Source: Clostridia bacterium
Lineage (GTDB): Bacteria > Bacillota > Clostridia > Christensenellales > Aristaeellaceae
NCBI GenBank assembly: GCA_017481825.1
Contig: JAFUOR010000090.1
Location: 1 to 39,341, forward strand
Direction: 5' to 3'
DNA: 39,341 nucleotides
A program made the position numbers and the translations under genes. The notes under the pieces were generated by a model that saw only the letters and a program-made list of their open reading frames with translations, had not been told where the DNA came from and did not search any database. Shown in pieces: positions 8,848 through 16,813 of the stretch. Each line of letters opens with the position of its first letter. Positions within the stretch are counted from its first letter, which is position 1.

Positions 8848-9621
8848 ATGCAGCGCAGGATCATTCGGTTCCTCAACAGCATCGTGTCCGCTGTGGTAGC
8901 GGTGGTTCTTGTTTTGATGCTGCTCTATTCGGCCTATGCCCTGTGGGATAATCAGCATGTGTATCTGCTGGCGGATTCCGTGCAGAATGATCTGCTGGCC
9001 TTCAAGCCCCAGGAGGAAGAGGAGGCTGCGCCCTCCTTTGAGGAGCTTCAGGCTATCAACCCCGATGTGAACGCCTGGCTCACCATGGAGGGCACCCACA
9101 TCGACTTCCCCGTTGTGCAGGGCAGCAACAATTTTGAATACCTGAGCCTGGATGTGTACGGGAATTTCTCCCTGGCGGGCAGCATCTATCTGGATTCTCG
9201 CAACAGCCGGACGTATACGGATGCTTACAGCCTCCTGCATGGTCATCATCTTGATCAGGGCCGCATGTTTGGCGATCTTGATCTGTACAAGCAGCGGGAC
9301 TTTTTTGATGCCCACACCACCGGCACGCTCCTGATGCCGGAGGGCCGCTATGCGCTGGATGTGATCGCCTACCTGCTGGTGGATGCGACGGACAGCGTCA
9401 TCTTTGCGCCCCAGCGCTGGACGCAGGATGCGGCGGACGTGCTGGACTTTGCGAAGGAAAAGGCTGTGTTCATCCATGAGGATGCCATGCAGCGCGCGCT
9501 GGGCGTGCCGTCCGATGAGGTCCGGCTGCTGTGCCTGGCAACCTGCTCCACGGAGTACACCGATGCACGGACGATCATCCTGTGTCTGATGACCAGGGCA
9601 GAGCAGGAGGTGTCGCCATGA
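8848..9621 (+). CDS. Class B sortase, pilus polymerase
   Basis: 257 residues. An N-terminal membrane helix (about 8-32) and a short linker are followed by a class B sortase domain (about 65-250). The catalytic triad is visible: His133 in LLHGHH, Cys233 in LATCSTE and Arg241 in DARTIIL. WLTMEGTHIDFPVVQ is the usual class B N-terminal motif. It lies between the IPTG pilin and the LPQTG basal subunit. In streptococcal FCT-3 loci a class B enzyme in the same position (SrtC2) joins QVPTG pilins, so polymerisation of the IPTGV and VPTGV subunits is the likely job. GGAG sits before the ATG. The stop overlaps the next start by 4 nt (ATGA). Confidence 0.92.
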   Translation: MQRRIIRFLNSIVSAVVAVVLVLMLLYSAYALWDNQHVYLLADSVQNDLLAFKPQEEEEAAPSFEELQAINPDVNAWLTMEGTHIDFPVVQGSNNFEYLSLDVYGNFSLAGSIYLDSRNSRTYTDAYSLLHGHHLDQGRMFGDLDLYKQRDFFDAHTTGTLLMPEGRYALDVIAYLLVDATDSVIFAPQRWTQDAADVLDFAKEKAVFIHEDAMQRALGVPSDEVRLLCLATCSTEYTDARTIILCLMTRAEQEVSP

Positions 9622-11351
9622 GCCGAAGAGTGCAGGCCGTTGCAATGGCGGCGATGCTGCTGATGCTTCTGCTCCTGCCCGTGAATGCGTTGGCTGGCAG
9701 CGTGGCTCTCCCGGTGGAGGTACGCGTCAGCGGCGTTCCCACGACGGCGGAAAGCTATACCATCATCCTGACGGCGAAGGATTCGCTTTGTCCCATGCCC
9801 TCCGGCGCGGTGAACGGCGAAATGAGGCTCAGCGTTACCGCCAACAGCACGGCGGCTTTCCCGGTCATTGATTTTACTGTGCCGGGTACCCATGAATATA
9901 CCATCCGCCAGCAGGCGGGGAGCGATCCGTTGGGTGTATACGATGAAACCGTCTATCTGGTGGAGATTTGCGTGGTCAATACCGAGAGCGGCGTGACGCC
10001 CGTGGTGGTGGTATCCGAATCGGTGAACGGCGTGAAGCTGGACGCCATCGTATTCGAGAACTCCTATCTGCCGGTGCCTACGCCCACCCCCACGCCAGGA
10101 CCAACGGTTACCCCGGAGCCTGACGTGACGGTCACCCCTGAACCGGATGTAACCGTGACGCCTGAGCCGGATGTGACGGTGACGCCTGAACCGGATGTAA
10201 CCGTGACCCCGGAGCCCGACGTGACGGTGACGCCCGTGCCTGACGTGACGGTCACGCCTGTGCCGGATGTGACCATCACCCCGCCCCCTTTGACCACCCC
10301 GCCAGTGGTCACGGTGACGCCCGTCCCGGATGTGACGGTCACGCCTGTGCCTGATGTGACGGTCACACCTGCTCCTGCAACGCCCACCGCGTGGCCTCCT
10401 GTGACACCCACACCCGCGCCGACGGTCACGCCGGAGCCTGATGTGACGGTGACCCCGGAGCCCGACGTGACGGTGACGCCTGTGCCGAATGTAACGGTCA
10501 CCCCGGTGCCGGATGTGACCGTCACCCCGCCGCTCGCCACCACAGCGACACCTGAGCCGGACGTGACAGTGACGCCCGTTCCCAATGTGACGGTGACCCC
10601 GGAGCCCGCAACGCCAACGCCCTGGCCCACTCCGGTGCCAACGCCTACCCAGTGGCCGCCTGTGACGGCAACGCCTGCCCCGACGGTGACGCCTGTGCCG
10701 AATGTAACGGTCACGCCTGTGCCGGGTGTAACGGCTACGCCCATTCCCAGTGTGACGGGCACTCCCGAACCTGGAGCCACCACCACGCCCCAGCCAACCG
10801 TGACGCCCGTGCCTGACGTAACGGTAACGCCTGTGCCGCAGGTGACAGTGACGCCTATCCCCGATGTGACGGTCACGCCGGTCCCGGATGTAACGGTCAC
10901 GCCGCCTCCCGCTACGCCGCAGGTGACGGTGACGCCCGTCCCCGATGTGACAGTGACCCCTGTGCCTGATGTGACCGTAACGCCTGCGCCCGAGCAGACA
11001 AGCCCCCCGGTTCCCGATACGACGGCAACGCCCCTGCCGACAGTGACACCTGTCCCTGATGTGACGGTGACGCCTGTCCCTGATGTAACAGTGACGCCCG
11101 CACCTGATGTGACGGTGACGCCTATCCCTGATGTAACAGTGACGCCCGCACCTGATGTGACGGTAACGCCCAACCCGGCGGTCACGGTTACCCCGGAACC
11201 CACCAGGCCTCCGGAACCTGATCCGGATCTGCCGCAGACCGGCGTGGAGGATCATTGGATGTACTACCTGGGCGGCGCGGCGGTGCTGGTGCTGATTGCT
11301 CTGGTGATGCTGCGTATTCTTCTGCGCCCGGAGCGTGATGACGATGAGTAA
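9618..11351 (+). CDS. FctB-like basal pilin with Pro/Thr octad-repeat stalk and LPQTG anchor
   Basis: 577 residues. A signal peptide ends near residue 26 (ALA). An N-terminal pilin-like beta domain (about 28-152) ends in FENSYLP and resembles FctA/FctB domains. A stalk of about 380 residues follows, made almost entirely of the octad TPxPDVTV (x = E, V, A or I); PDVT occurs more than twenty times, with a few irregular inserts containing WPPVT. LPQTGVEDH, a membrane helix and RPERDDDE form a standard cell-wall sorting signal. In streptococcal loci the LPxTG subunit with a Pro-rich tail is FctB, the pilus base that the housekeeping sortase fixes to the wall. The same role fits here. Translationally coupled to the sortase gene upstream. 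Confidence 0.9.
   Translation: MSRRVQAVAMAAMLLMLLLLPVNALAGSVALPVEVRVSGVPTTAESYTIILTAKDSLCPMPSGAVNGEMRLSVTANSTAAFPVIDFTVPGTHEYTIRQQAGSDPLGVYDETVYLVEICVVNTESGVTPVVVVSESVNGVKLDAIVFENSYLPVPTPTPTPGPTVTPEPDVTVTPEPDVTVTPEPDVTVTPEPDVTVTPEPDVTVTPVPDVTVTPVPDVTITPPPLTTPPVVTVTPVPDVTVTPVPDVTVTPAPATPTAWPPVTPTPAPTVTPEPDVTVTPEPDVTVTPVPNVTVTPVPDVTVTPPLATTATPEPDVTVTPVPNVTVTPEPATPTPWPTPVPTPTQWPPVTATPAPTVTPVPNVTVTPVPGVTATPIPSVTGTPEPGATTTPQPTVTPVPDVTVTPVPQVTVTPIPDVTVTPVPDVTVTPPPATPQVTVTPVPDVTVTPVPDVTVTPAPEQTSPPVPDTTATPLPTVTPVPDVTVTPVPDVTVTPAPDVTVTPIPDVTVTPAPDVTVTPNPAVTVTPEPTRPPEPDPDLPQTGVEDHWMYYLGGAAVLVLIALVMLRILLRPERDDDE
10079..11220 (+). repeat. Degenerate 24-bp tandem repeats coding for the stalk
   Basis: The TPxPDVTV octads are encoded by 24-bp units of similar sequence (forms such as GATGTGACGGTGACGCC). 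Many units differ only at third positions and a few are nearly identical neighbours, for example around 11060-11160. Copy number could change by slippage or unequal recombination, which would alter stalk length. Confidence 0.85.
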
Positions 11352-12522
11352 ACGCAAGCGTCTGGCAGCGCTGGTGATGGTGCTCTGCCTGCTGGCAGCA
11401 GCGGCCTTGTGCGTCCTGGCGGTGCGGGAACTTCACGAGCGCCAGGCCAGCGTCAATTATTATGCCAGTCTGATGAGTCAGGTGTATCTGCCGACCATCG
11501 TACCCACACCAGACACACCGACAACTGCCATGCCAACAGAAACGGTGGCTCCGACAGCTACGGCCATTGTTGTGACGGAGACCACATTTGCGGCGACGCT
11601 GTCTGCTGTTCCTGCGACAGAGGCTACACCCACGGCGACGCTGTCTGCTTGTCCTACGGCAGAAGCCACGCTTACGGCGACGCTGTCCGGCACGCCAGAG
11701 CCCAGCGCTGCACCTTCGAGCACAAAAGCTCCCACGGAGTCACCGACATCCACAGTAGCAGTGACGCCAACGAACTCCCCCGCGCCTGTCGTGACGGAGA
11801 CAGCTCCTGCAACCGGCAGCATGCCGCCTGCTCCGATAGCCACGTCCACCGGAACGCTGACGGCTGCATCGCCTGTGCCTGCGGCTTCGCCGACGATCAC
11901 GATGCAACCCACTGCTGTGCCGACAGCCACGCCCACGCAAGCACCGTCGCCTGTGCCGCGTACCTCGCAGCTGGATTTCAAGGCGCTGTCACAGCTCATG
12001 CCGGATATCGTCGGCTGGATCGTCTGTCCGGGGACGAACATCAATTATCCCATCGTGCAGGGCGAGGATAACGATTTCTACCTCAGCCATTTGCCGGATG
12101 GCACGGCCAATGCCTCCGGCTCCATCATGCTGGATGTGGCCAATGCCGGTGATTGGTCGGATCAGCTCAGCATCCTCCACGGGCATTTCATGCGCTCGGG
12201 CGAGATGTTCGGCAGCCTTGATGATTTTGCAGACCCGGCCTACGCTGCCGAGCATGCCGTGATGCAGCTCTATACGCCCCAGGGGGACTACACGGTGGAG
12301 CTGCTGGCGGCCTGCACGGTGGATGGCGCGAAGCTGGGCTACATGCCCAATTTCGAGGACGACGCCTCCTTGGAGCGCTTCCTGGCAAAGCTGACGGGCC
12401 GTTCCGCCTACAAGACGGCCTATGAGTCCACAAGGAACGATCAGCTGCTGCTTCTGTCCACCTGTGCGTATTCCTTTGTCAATGCCCGGTTTATGGTGCT
12501 GGGCAGGCTAATCCCACAATAA
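11344..12522 (+). CDS. Second class B sortase with a long Thr/Pro/Ala-rich stalk
   Basis: 392 residues from the ATG at 11344, which has GGAG 10 nt upstream and overlaps the basal pilin stop by 8 nt; an in-frame ATG at 11338 is too close to that site. A membrane helix (about 8-28) is followed by about 155 residues of Thr/Pro/Ala/Ser-rich low-complexity sequence (about 50-207), then a class B sortase domain (about 210-392). The triad is His281 (LHGHF), Cys374 (LLSTCAYS) and Arg382 (NARFMVLGRL). Class B sortases normally hold the catalytic domain close to the membrane, so the stalk is unusual. Possible roles are wall anchoring of the finished pilus or a second polymerisation step. Last gene of the operon. 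Confidence 0.88.
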   Translation: MSKRKRLAALVMVLCLLAAAALCVLAVRELHERQASVNYYASLMSQVYLPTIVPTPDTPTTAMPTETVAPTATAIVVTETTFAATLSAVPATEATPTATLSACPTAEATLTATLSGTPEPSAAPSSTKAPTESPTSTVAVTPTNSPAPVVTETAPATGSMPPAPIATSTGTLTAASPVPAASPTITMQPTAVPTATPTQAPSPVPRTSQLDFKALSQLMPDIVGWIVCPGTNINYPIVQGEDNDFYLSHLPDGTANASGSIMLDVANAGDWSDQLSILHGHFMRSGEMFGSLDDFADPAYAAEHAVMQLYTPQGDYTVELLAACTVDGAKLGYMPNFEDDASLERFLAKLTGRSAYKTAYESTRNDQLLLLSTCAYSFVNARFMVLGRLIPQ

Positions 12523-12526
12523 GAAC

Positions 12527-12563
12527 AGCTCCCTTGCAGGTTGCGAATTCCTGCAAGGGAGCT
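12527..12563. terminator. Bidirectional terminator between pilus operon and NahK-like gene
   Basis: A perfect 14-bp stem (12527-12540 with 12550-12563) and a 9-nt loop lie between two convergent genes. The T tract on the + side is short (CTTTGG). It probably serves both transcripts. Confidence 0.75.
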
Positions 12564-12578
12564 GCTTTGGTATGCGGA

Positions 12579-13646
12579 TCATTCGGCCAGGATTTCCTGA
12601 ACGATAGCGTTCATTTCATCCCACTTCTGCTCCATGTCCTTCACCAGCCGCAGCTGCGTGCGACAGCGGTCAAGATTGTGGGTGGGACGGCTGATGTGGA
12701 AGTACATGTCGCCGTTCAGATAATCGGTCATGAAGCGTACGGCATTTTCCAGGGTCATGAGCCTCGCACCCCAGGGGAGGGTCTCGATTTCCCTGGCGGT
12801 CAAGCGCTTGCCGCAGGTTGTCAGGAAGCCGCTGGTAAAGGCCTGGTAGCGTTCGATGGACAGGCTGACCTTATCCAGGTCCGTTTCATCCTCAGCGGCT
12901 GTGGAGGCGCCAAACCGGATGGCGTCGCCGAAGTCGTGAGCCACCAGGCCCGGCATTACCGTGTCCAGATCCATTACGCAAAGGGGCGTCTTTGTGGCCG
13001 CGTCCAGCATGACGTTGTTCAACTTGGTATCATTGTGGGTCACTCGCAGGGGGAGCTCACCCGATTGGCACAGCGCCGTCAAGAAGCCTGCTTCATCCTC
13101 ACGGCTCAGCAGCGCATCGATCTCCGGGCCGACCTCGTGCAGGCGTCCTGCGCGGTCTGCACAGATAGCCTCGCGGAGCTGACGGTACCGGTCAGGCGTG
13201 TCATGAAAATGGGGGATGGTTTCATGCAGTGTCTCTGCCGGGAAATCCGCCAGCTGATTCTGGAACATGCCAAAGGCCACGCCGCTCTGGTACAGATCAT
13301 CCGCCGATTCCGGAGCGTCCAGGCAGATGCCGTCCAGCACATAGTCCAGCATGCGCCAAAAGCGCCCATCCTCCCCGGTGATAAAGCTGCGGCCATCCAG
13401 GGTCGGCACGACCGACAGGGAATGCCGCGGATCGTTGTCTTTGCGGCGCAGATGTGCGCACACGGCGGTCAGATTGTCCATCAGGCCGGGAACATCCTTG
13501 AACACATGGCTGTTGATCTCCTGAAGAATGTACAGCCGGGCCCTGTTGGTCACCACCAGAAAAGTATGGTTGATATGCCCGCCTCCAAAGGGGGTGCATG
13601 CGATAGGCAGCCCATCAAGACAGAACTGCTGGTAGAGATGCTTCAT
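12579..13646 (-). CDS. NahK-like sugar kinase, phosphotransferase (APH) fold
   Basis: 355 residues. The ATG at 13646 has GGAGG a few bases upstream. FGGGHINHTF near residue 20 is a nucleotide-binding loop. THNDTKLNNVML is the catalytic (Brenner-type) HxD motif, and CVMDLDTVMPG carries the metal-binding Asp. These forms are closer to N-acetylhexosamine 1-kinase (NahK) and relatives than to drug-modifying aminoglycoside kinases. Phosphorylation of an N-acetylhexosamine or another sugar at C1 is the likely reaction, in the cytoplasm. No phosphorylase, epimerase or sugar transporter gene lies next to it, so the substrate cannot be set from context. It is transcribed alone. Confidence 0.75.
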   Translation of the reverse strand: MKHLYQQFCLDGLPIACTPFGGGHINHTFLVVTNRARLYILQEINSHVFKDVPGLMDNLTAVCAHLRRKDNDPRHSLSVVPTLDGRSFITGEDGRFWRMLDYVLDGICLDAPESADDLYQSGVAFGMFQNQLADFPAETLHETIPHFHDTPDRYRQLREAICADRAGRLHEVGPEIDALLSREDEAGFLTALCQSGELPLRVTHNDTKLNNVMLDAATKTPLCVMDLDTVMPGLVAHDFGDAIRFGASTAAEDETDLDKVSLSIERYQAFTSGFLTTCGKRLTAREIETLPWGARLMTLENAVRFMTDYLNGDMYFHISRPTHNLDRCRTQLRLVKDMEQKWDEMNAIVQEILAE

Positions 13647-13677
13647 GAAATGACCTCCATGATACAGTGCTATGTTT

Positions 13678-13706
13678 ATGATAGCATGAACGCAGCACTG
13701 CGTCAA
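13678..13706 (-). promoter_or_regulatory. Promoter of the NahK-like kinase gene
   Basis: On the minus strand, TTGACG (13706-13701) and TATCAT (13683-13678) are 17 nt apart. This places the transcription start near 13671, about 25 nt before the start codon. Confidence 0.5.
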
Positions 13707-13909
13707 TCGGGTGTCCAGGTGCGCTGCCCTCCAACCGGCAGGGAAGCTGTCCCTGCACCCTGCCAAAGGGTCTTCGCTCCAACATGCTTGTCGCTTAACT
13801 CCCCTCTGGAAAGGAGTTCCGGTGCGATGTCCTCTGGACTCCTTTTTCGCGATCTTGGTTGCGCGCGCGTGGTTATCGGGGAACGAAATCTGCATGCGCT
13901 TTGGTGATC

Positions 13910-14118
13910 GTGCCTTGGCGCGACTCCCCTGCGGTCGGCTCGCGGCGCCCGCTGCCTGATCGTACCTTTGCGGCAGAGAGAGGTGGCCTCCTCCTGCGGA
14001 GGGGTGCGGGGATTGGTGGGCACCAAAAGCCTTCCTGCCTCTAACCTTCCCCTCTGGAGAAGGTGGCAGTTTGCTTGCGGACTGACGTCTGAGGCCTCCC
14101 GCGTCCTCAGACGCGCCC
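13910..14118 (+). repeat. Dispersed intergenic repeat, copy A
   Basis: Shares an ordered series of words with 19111-19320 (inverted) and 32345-32550. They are a CGACTCCCC/CGGTCG block, GTACCTTTG, AGAGGTGGCCTCCTCCTGCGGAGGGG, GTGGGCACC followed by GCCTTCC, AACCTTCCCC with an AAGG complement, and CAGACGCG near the end. It includes the stem CGTCTGAGG / CCTCAGACG (14086-14113). No reading frame with protein-like content is present. The rest of the gap 13707-14328 also holds a weak terminator-like stem (13812-13843, followed by five T). Confidence 0.6.
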
Positions 14119-14328
14119 CCGACATCAAATACAAAGCCCTCAAAGGATCGTCTCCTTTTAGGCGCAACGTCCATAAAAGCAACTTGTCATATAGTCAACA
14201 TGTACATAAAAAGGGGTCGAAATTCGCCGATTAGCCTCTTGCTTTTTTCCTGCCGGAGGAGTAACGTATCGGGTGGGAAAAGGAACATAAGGACCGGCGT
14301 GAACCACCGATCCGGGGAGGTAAATGCC

Positions 14329-15603
14329 ATGGAATTGCTGCTTTCACTTTCTATTGCGCTTTTTGCAGGCTTGATGATGTCCCGCCTGAGCAAGAAGCTG
14401 AACCTGCCGGCCGTCACGGCTTATCTGGTGGCGGGCATCCTGATTGGCCCCTTCTGCCTGGGCCGCCTGGGCATTGAGGGCCTGGGCTTCACGTCCCTGG
14501 AAAATGTGAAGGATATGGATGTTATCTGCGATGTGGCGCTGGGCTTCATCGCCTTTACGATGGGCAATGAGTTCCGCCTCTCTGCGCTGAAGCAGGTTGG
14601 ACGACAGGCGACGATCATTGCCATATTCCAGGCGCTGGTGGCGACGCTGTTTGTCGATCTGGCGCTCTATGGCCTGCATCTGCTGATGCCCGACAAGCTG
14701 CCCTTGTCCGCCGTGCTGACGCTGGGCGCAATTGCCACGGCTACGGCTCCCGCTGCGACGCTGATGGTCGTGAAGCAGTACAAGGCCGACGGTCCCCTGA
14801 CCCGCACCCTGCTGCCTGTGGTGGCGCTGGATGATATGGTGGGTCTGGTGGTGTTTGCCATCTCCTTCGGCATTGCCCGTGCTATCGAGCATGGCACGGT
14901 GGATATGTTCTCCGTGCTGGTGGATCCCATTGTGGAGGTCGTGGCCTCTTTGGGCTTGGGCGGTCTGATTGGTCTGTGCTTCCACTGGAGCGAGCAGTTC
15001 TTCCATTCCCGCTCCAAGCGTATGAGCATCTCTGTGACCTTTGTGCTGCTGGCGGTGGCTCTTTCCCAGCTGCACTTTGTGATCGGCCCTGTGACTGTGG
15101 GCTTCTCCTCGCTCCTGGTCTGCATGGCCATGGGTACGGTGTTCTGCAATCTGTGTGATTTCTCCGAGGAGCTGATGGATCGCATCGATCGCTGGACGGC
15201 GCCCCTGATGGTGCTCTTCTTCGTCCTCTCCGGCGCGGATCTGGATTTTGAGGTCTTTGCGGATTGGGCCATCATTCTGGCTGGTGTGGTATACATCCTG
15301 TTCCGTTCTGCCGGTAAGATCTGGGGAGCAACCATTTCTGCCAAGATGATGAAGTGCTGTCCGGCGATCCAGAAATACCTGGGCATCACGCTGCTGCCCC
15401 AGGCAGGTGTTTCTCTGGGCATGAGCCTGACTGCCATGAGCCTTGGTGCTCCCGGTCAGATCATCCGCAACGTCGCCCTCTTCGCCGTGCTGGTCTACGA
15501 GCTGATTGGCCCCCTGCTGACCCGCATTGCTCTGCAGAAGGCTGGCGAGATCAGCGAGCGTCCCATGTCCGAGCGTGAAAAGGCTGAGCTGGCGGCAAAA
15601 TAA
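14329..15603 (+). CDS. Monovalent cation:proton antiporter, CPA2 family
   Basis: 424 residues, almost all hydrophobic, with about 11-13 membrane helices. It fits the Na+/H+ exchanger domain (PF00999): N-terminal LSKKLNLPAVTAYLVAGILIGP is typical of CPA2 proteins, and TATAPAAT and the LDDMVGLVVF motif with its paired Asp lie in the ion-binding core. There is no C-terminal TrkA-N/KTN domain, so this is a short antiporter without the usual regulatory module. It should exchange Na+ or K+ for protons in the membrane. GGGGAGG lies 8 nt before the ATG. A weak promoter may be TTGTCA (14184-14189) with TAAAAA 17 nt later. Single-gene unit with its own terminator. Confidence 0.88.
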   Translation: MELLLSLSIALFAGLMMSRLSKKLNLPAVTAYLVAGILIGPFCLGRLGIEGLGFTSLENVKDMDVICDVALGFIAFTMGNEFRLSALKQVGRQATIIAIFQALVATLFVDLALYGLHLLMPDKLPLSAVLTLGAIATATAPAATLMVVKQYKADGPLTRTLLPVVALDDMVGLVVFAISFGIARAIEHGTVDMFSVLVDPIVEVVASLGLGGLIGLCFHWSEQFFHSRSKRMSISVTFVLLAVALSQLHFVIGPVTVGFSSLLVCMAMGTVFCNLCDFSEELMDRIDRWTAPLMVLFFVLSGADLDFEVFADWAIILAGVVYILFRSAGKIWGATISAKMMKCCPAIQKYLGITLLPQAGVSLGMSLTAMSLGAPGQIIRNVALFAVLVYELIGPLLTRIALQKAGEISERPMSEREKAELAAK

Positions 15604-15610
15604 AAATTCA

Positions 15611-15641
15611 ACGCGTCTGTGCATCGTCACAGGCGCGTTTT
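15611..15641 (+). terminator. Rho-independent terminator of the antiporter gene
   Basis: ACGCGTCTGTG (15611-15621) pairs with CACAGGCGCGT (15628-15638) with one G-U pair, followed by TTTT. The hairpin is nearly identical to the one at 16743-16773. Confidence 0.8.
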
Positions 15642-15699
15642 GCATTCCTGCGACAGACATATCTCACTGAATTCTCATTTTCTTGTAATCGCTCTGTGT

Positions 15700-15728
15700 T
15701 TGAATTCAATCTCTGCATATGGTATCCT
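15700..15728 (+). promoter_or_regulatory. Probable promoter of the DUF4097 lipoprotein gene
   Basis: TTGAAT (15700-15705) and TATCCT (15723-15728) are 17 nt apart. This puts the transcription start near 15735. Confidence 0.4.
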
Positions 15729-15811
15729 GTTATCGTGGAACGGGAGGAAGAACCTTGCCGGCCAAGATTAGAAGCCGTATAGCGGATTTGAGAGAAAGAA
15801 GAGAAACGACC

Positions 15812-16702
15812 ATGAAAAAAATTGCCCTTGCCCTGATGCTGACTGCCTTGTGTCTGCTTTTTTGCAGCTGCAGCACGCAGGACTACATCTATCCGGGTAG
15901 CAGCTACACCTATGCCGATGGCGAAGATTATTCAGCAGGCGGCGGGAATATCTCCGGCAGGGTTGAGAAGGTTGACATCAGCTGGCTGGACGGCATGGTG
16001 AACATTGCGTATCATGACGGTGGTGAGATCGTCTTGTCTGAGACGGCTGATCAAGAATTGGAGGAAGATACGAAGCTGCACTGGCAACTGGAGGGGAAAA
16101 CGCTGTATGTGAAATACGCTGCCTCTGGTTTCCGCAGACAGTCCGGTCTGGAGAAACAGCTGACTGTGCAGCTGCCGGAAGATTTACGGCTGGAAGATGT
16201 GGAGATTGCTGTCGCCTCCGCAGCGATGCAGGCTGACGGCCTCAAGGCTGATGCGGTTCATATCCAGTCTGGCTCCGGATGCGTTGCGCTATGGCAGAGC
16301 GGCGAGGTTGGGGAGATCAAGGTGGATACGGCATCCGGAAGTGTCGATGTGGCGGTGGAGGCTGCTGGCAAGCTGGTCATCAACACGGCCTCTGGCGAGG
16401 TGCGCGTGGACGGGTATCAGGTGGATCAAATGGAGGCCGCGACGGCCAGCGGTTATCTGAGCCTCCAGTTTGCCCATACCCCGGACAAGATCAGCGTTGA
16501 TGCAGTCAGCGGCAACGTGACCATCCGTCTGCCTAAGGATGCAGGCTTCACGGCTGAGATCAGCAGCGTCAGCGGTGCCGTAAGCGGCAGCCTGCTCATG
16601 GAGCGCAAAGATGATGGCCGGTATGTCAGTGGGGATGGACATTGCCGTATCCGTGTGGATACAGTCAGCGGCGATGTGCAGCTAAGCGAGATGCTTCGGT
16701 AA
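15812..16702 (+). CDS. DUF4097-type beta-repeat lipoprotein
   Basis: 296 residues from the ATG at 15812. An in-frame TTG at 15755 has a better ribosome binding site (GGGAGGAAG) and would add 19 residues before the signal peptide, so the start is uncertain. The signal sequence (MKKIALAL...) ends in LLFCSC, a lipobox with the lipid-bearing Cys near residue 19 or 21. The rest is a right-handed beta-type repeat with recurring SGSG, TASGSVDV, TASGEVRV and VSGDVQL motifs, the pattern of the DUF4097 / putative adhesin family. These proteins are often linked to envelope-stress modules with PadR or DUF1700 genes; none is adjacent here. The binding partner is unknown. Expected on the outer face of the membrane. 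Confidence 0.8.
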   Translation: MKKIALALMLTALCLLFCSCSTQDYIYPGSSYTYADGEDYSAGGGNISGRVEKVDISWLDGMVNIAYHDGGEIVLSETADQELEEDTKLHWQLEGKTLYVKYAASGFRRQSGLEKQLTVQLPEDLRLEDVEIAVASAAMQADGLKADAVHIQSGSGCVALWQSGEVGEIKVDTASGSVDVAVEAAGKLVINTASGEVRVDGYQVDQMEAATASGYLSLQFAHTPDKISVDAVSGNVTIRLPKDAGFTAEISSVSGAVSGSLLMERKDDGRYVSGDGHCRIRVDTVSGDVQLSEMLR

Positions 16703-16742
16703 GACATAGTTCTGCTCCCTGTTACTTTTTGATGCTCCACGG

Positions 16743-16773
16743 CGCGTCTGTGCATTGCCACAGGCGCGTTTTT
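16743..16773 (+). terminator. Terminator of the DUF4097 gene
   Basis: CGCGTCTGTG (16743-16752) pairs with CACAGGCGCG (16759-16768) with one G-U, then five T. It overlaps the -35 element of the next promoter. Confidence 0.8.
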
Positions 16774-16783
16774 CCTGTATAAT
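16755..16783 (+). promoter_or_regulatory. Promoter of the SGNH hydrolase gene, embedded in the upstream terminator
   Basis: TTGCCA (16755-16760) lies in the loop and right arm of the terminator hairpin, and TATAAT (16778-16783) follows after exactly 17 nt. The start would be near 16790, where a small 6-bp stem (16786-16801) begins the leader. Confidence 0.65.
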
Positions 16784-16813
16784 ACTGCATGATACCATGC
16801 AGGGAGGATTGCT

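Noticed and set aside
10064-11203. Long minus-strand reading frame (379 codons) of VTVTSGTG repeats opposite the basal pilin stalk
   Set aside because: It is a mirror of the repetitive stalk codons, with no ribosome binding site, signal peptide or sensible composition; the + strand gene has a signal peptide, a pilin domain and LPQTG.
10079-11220. Short regular repeats considered as a CRISPR array
   Set aside because: The repeats are in frame, contiguous, degenerate and encode a Pro/Thr stalk; there are no unique spacers and no cas genes.
12579-13646. Aminoglycoside resistance kinase
   Set aside because: The HNDTKLNN and DLDTVMPG motif forms and the overall pattern fit NahK-like sugar kinases better; there is no mobile element or resistance gene context.
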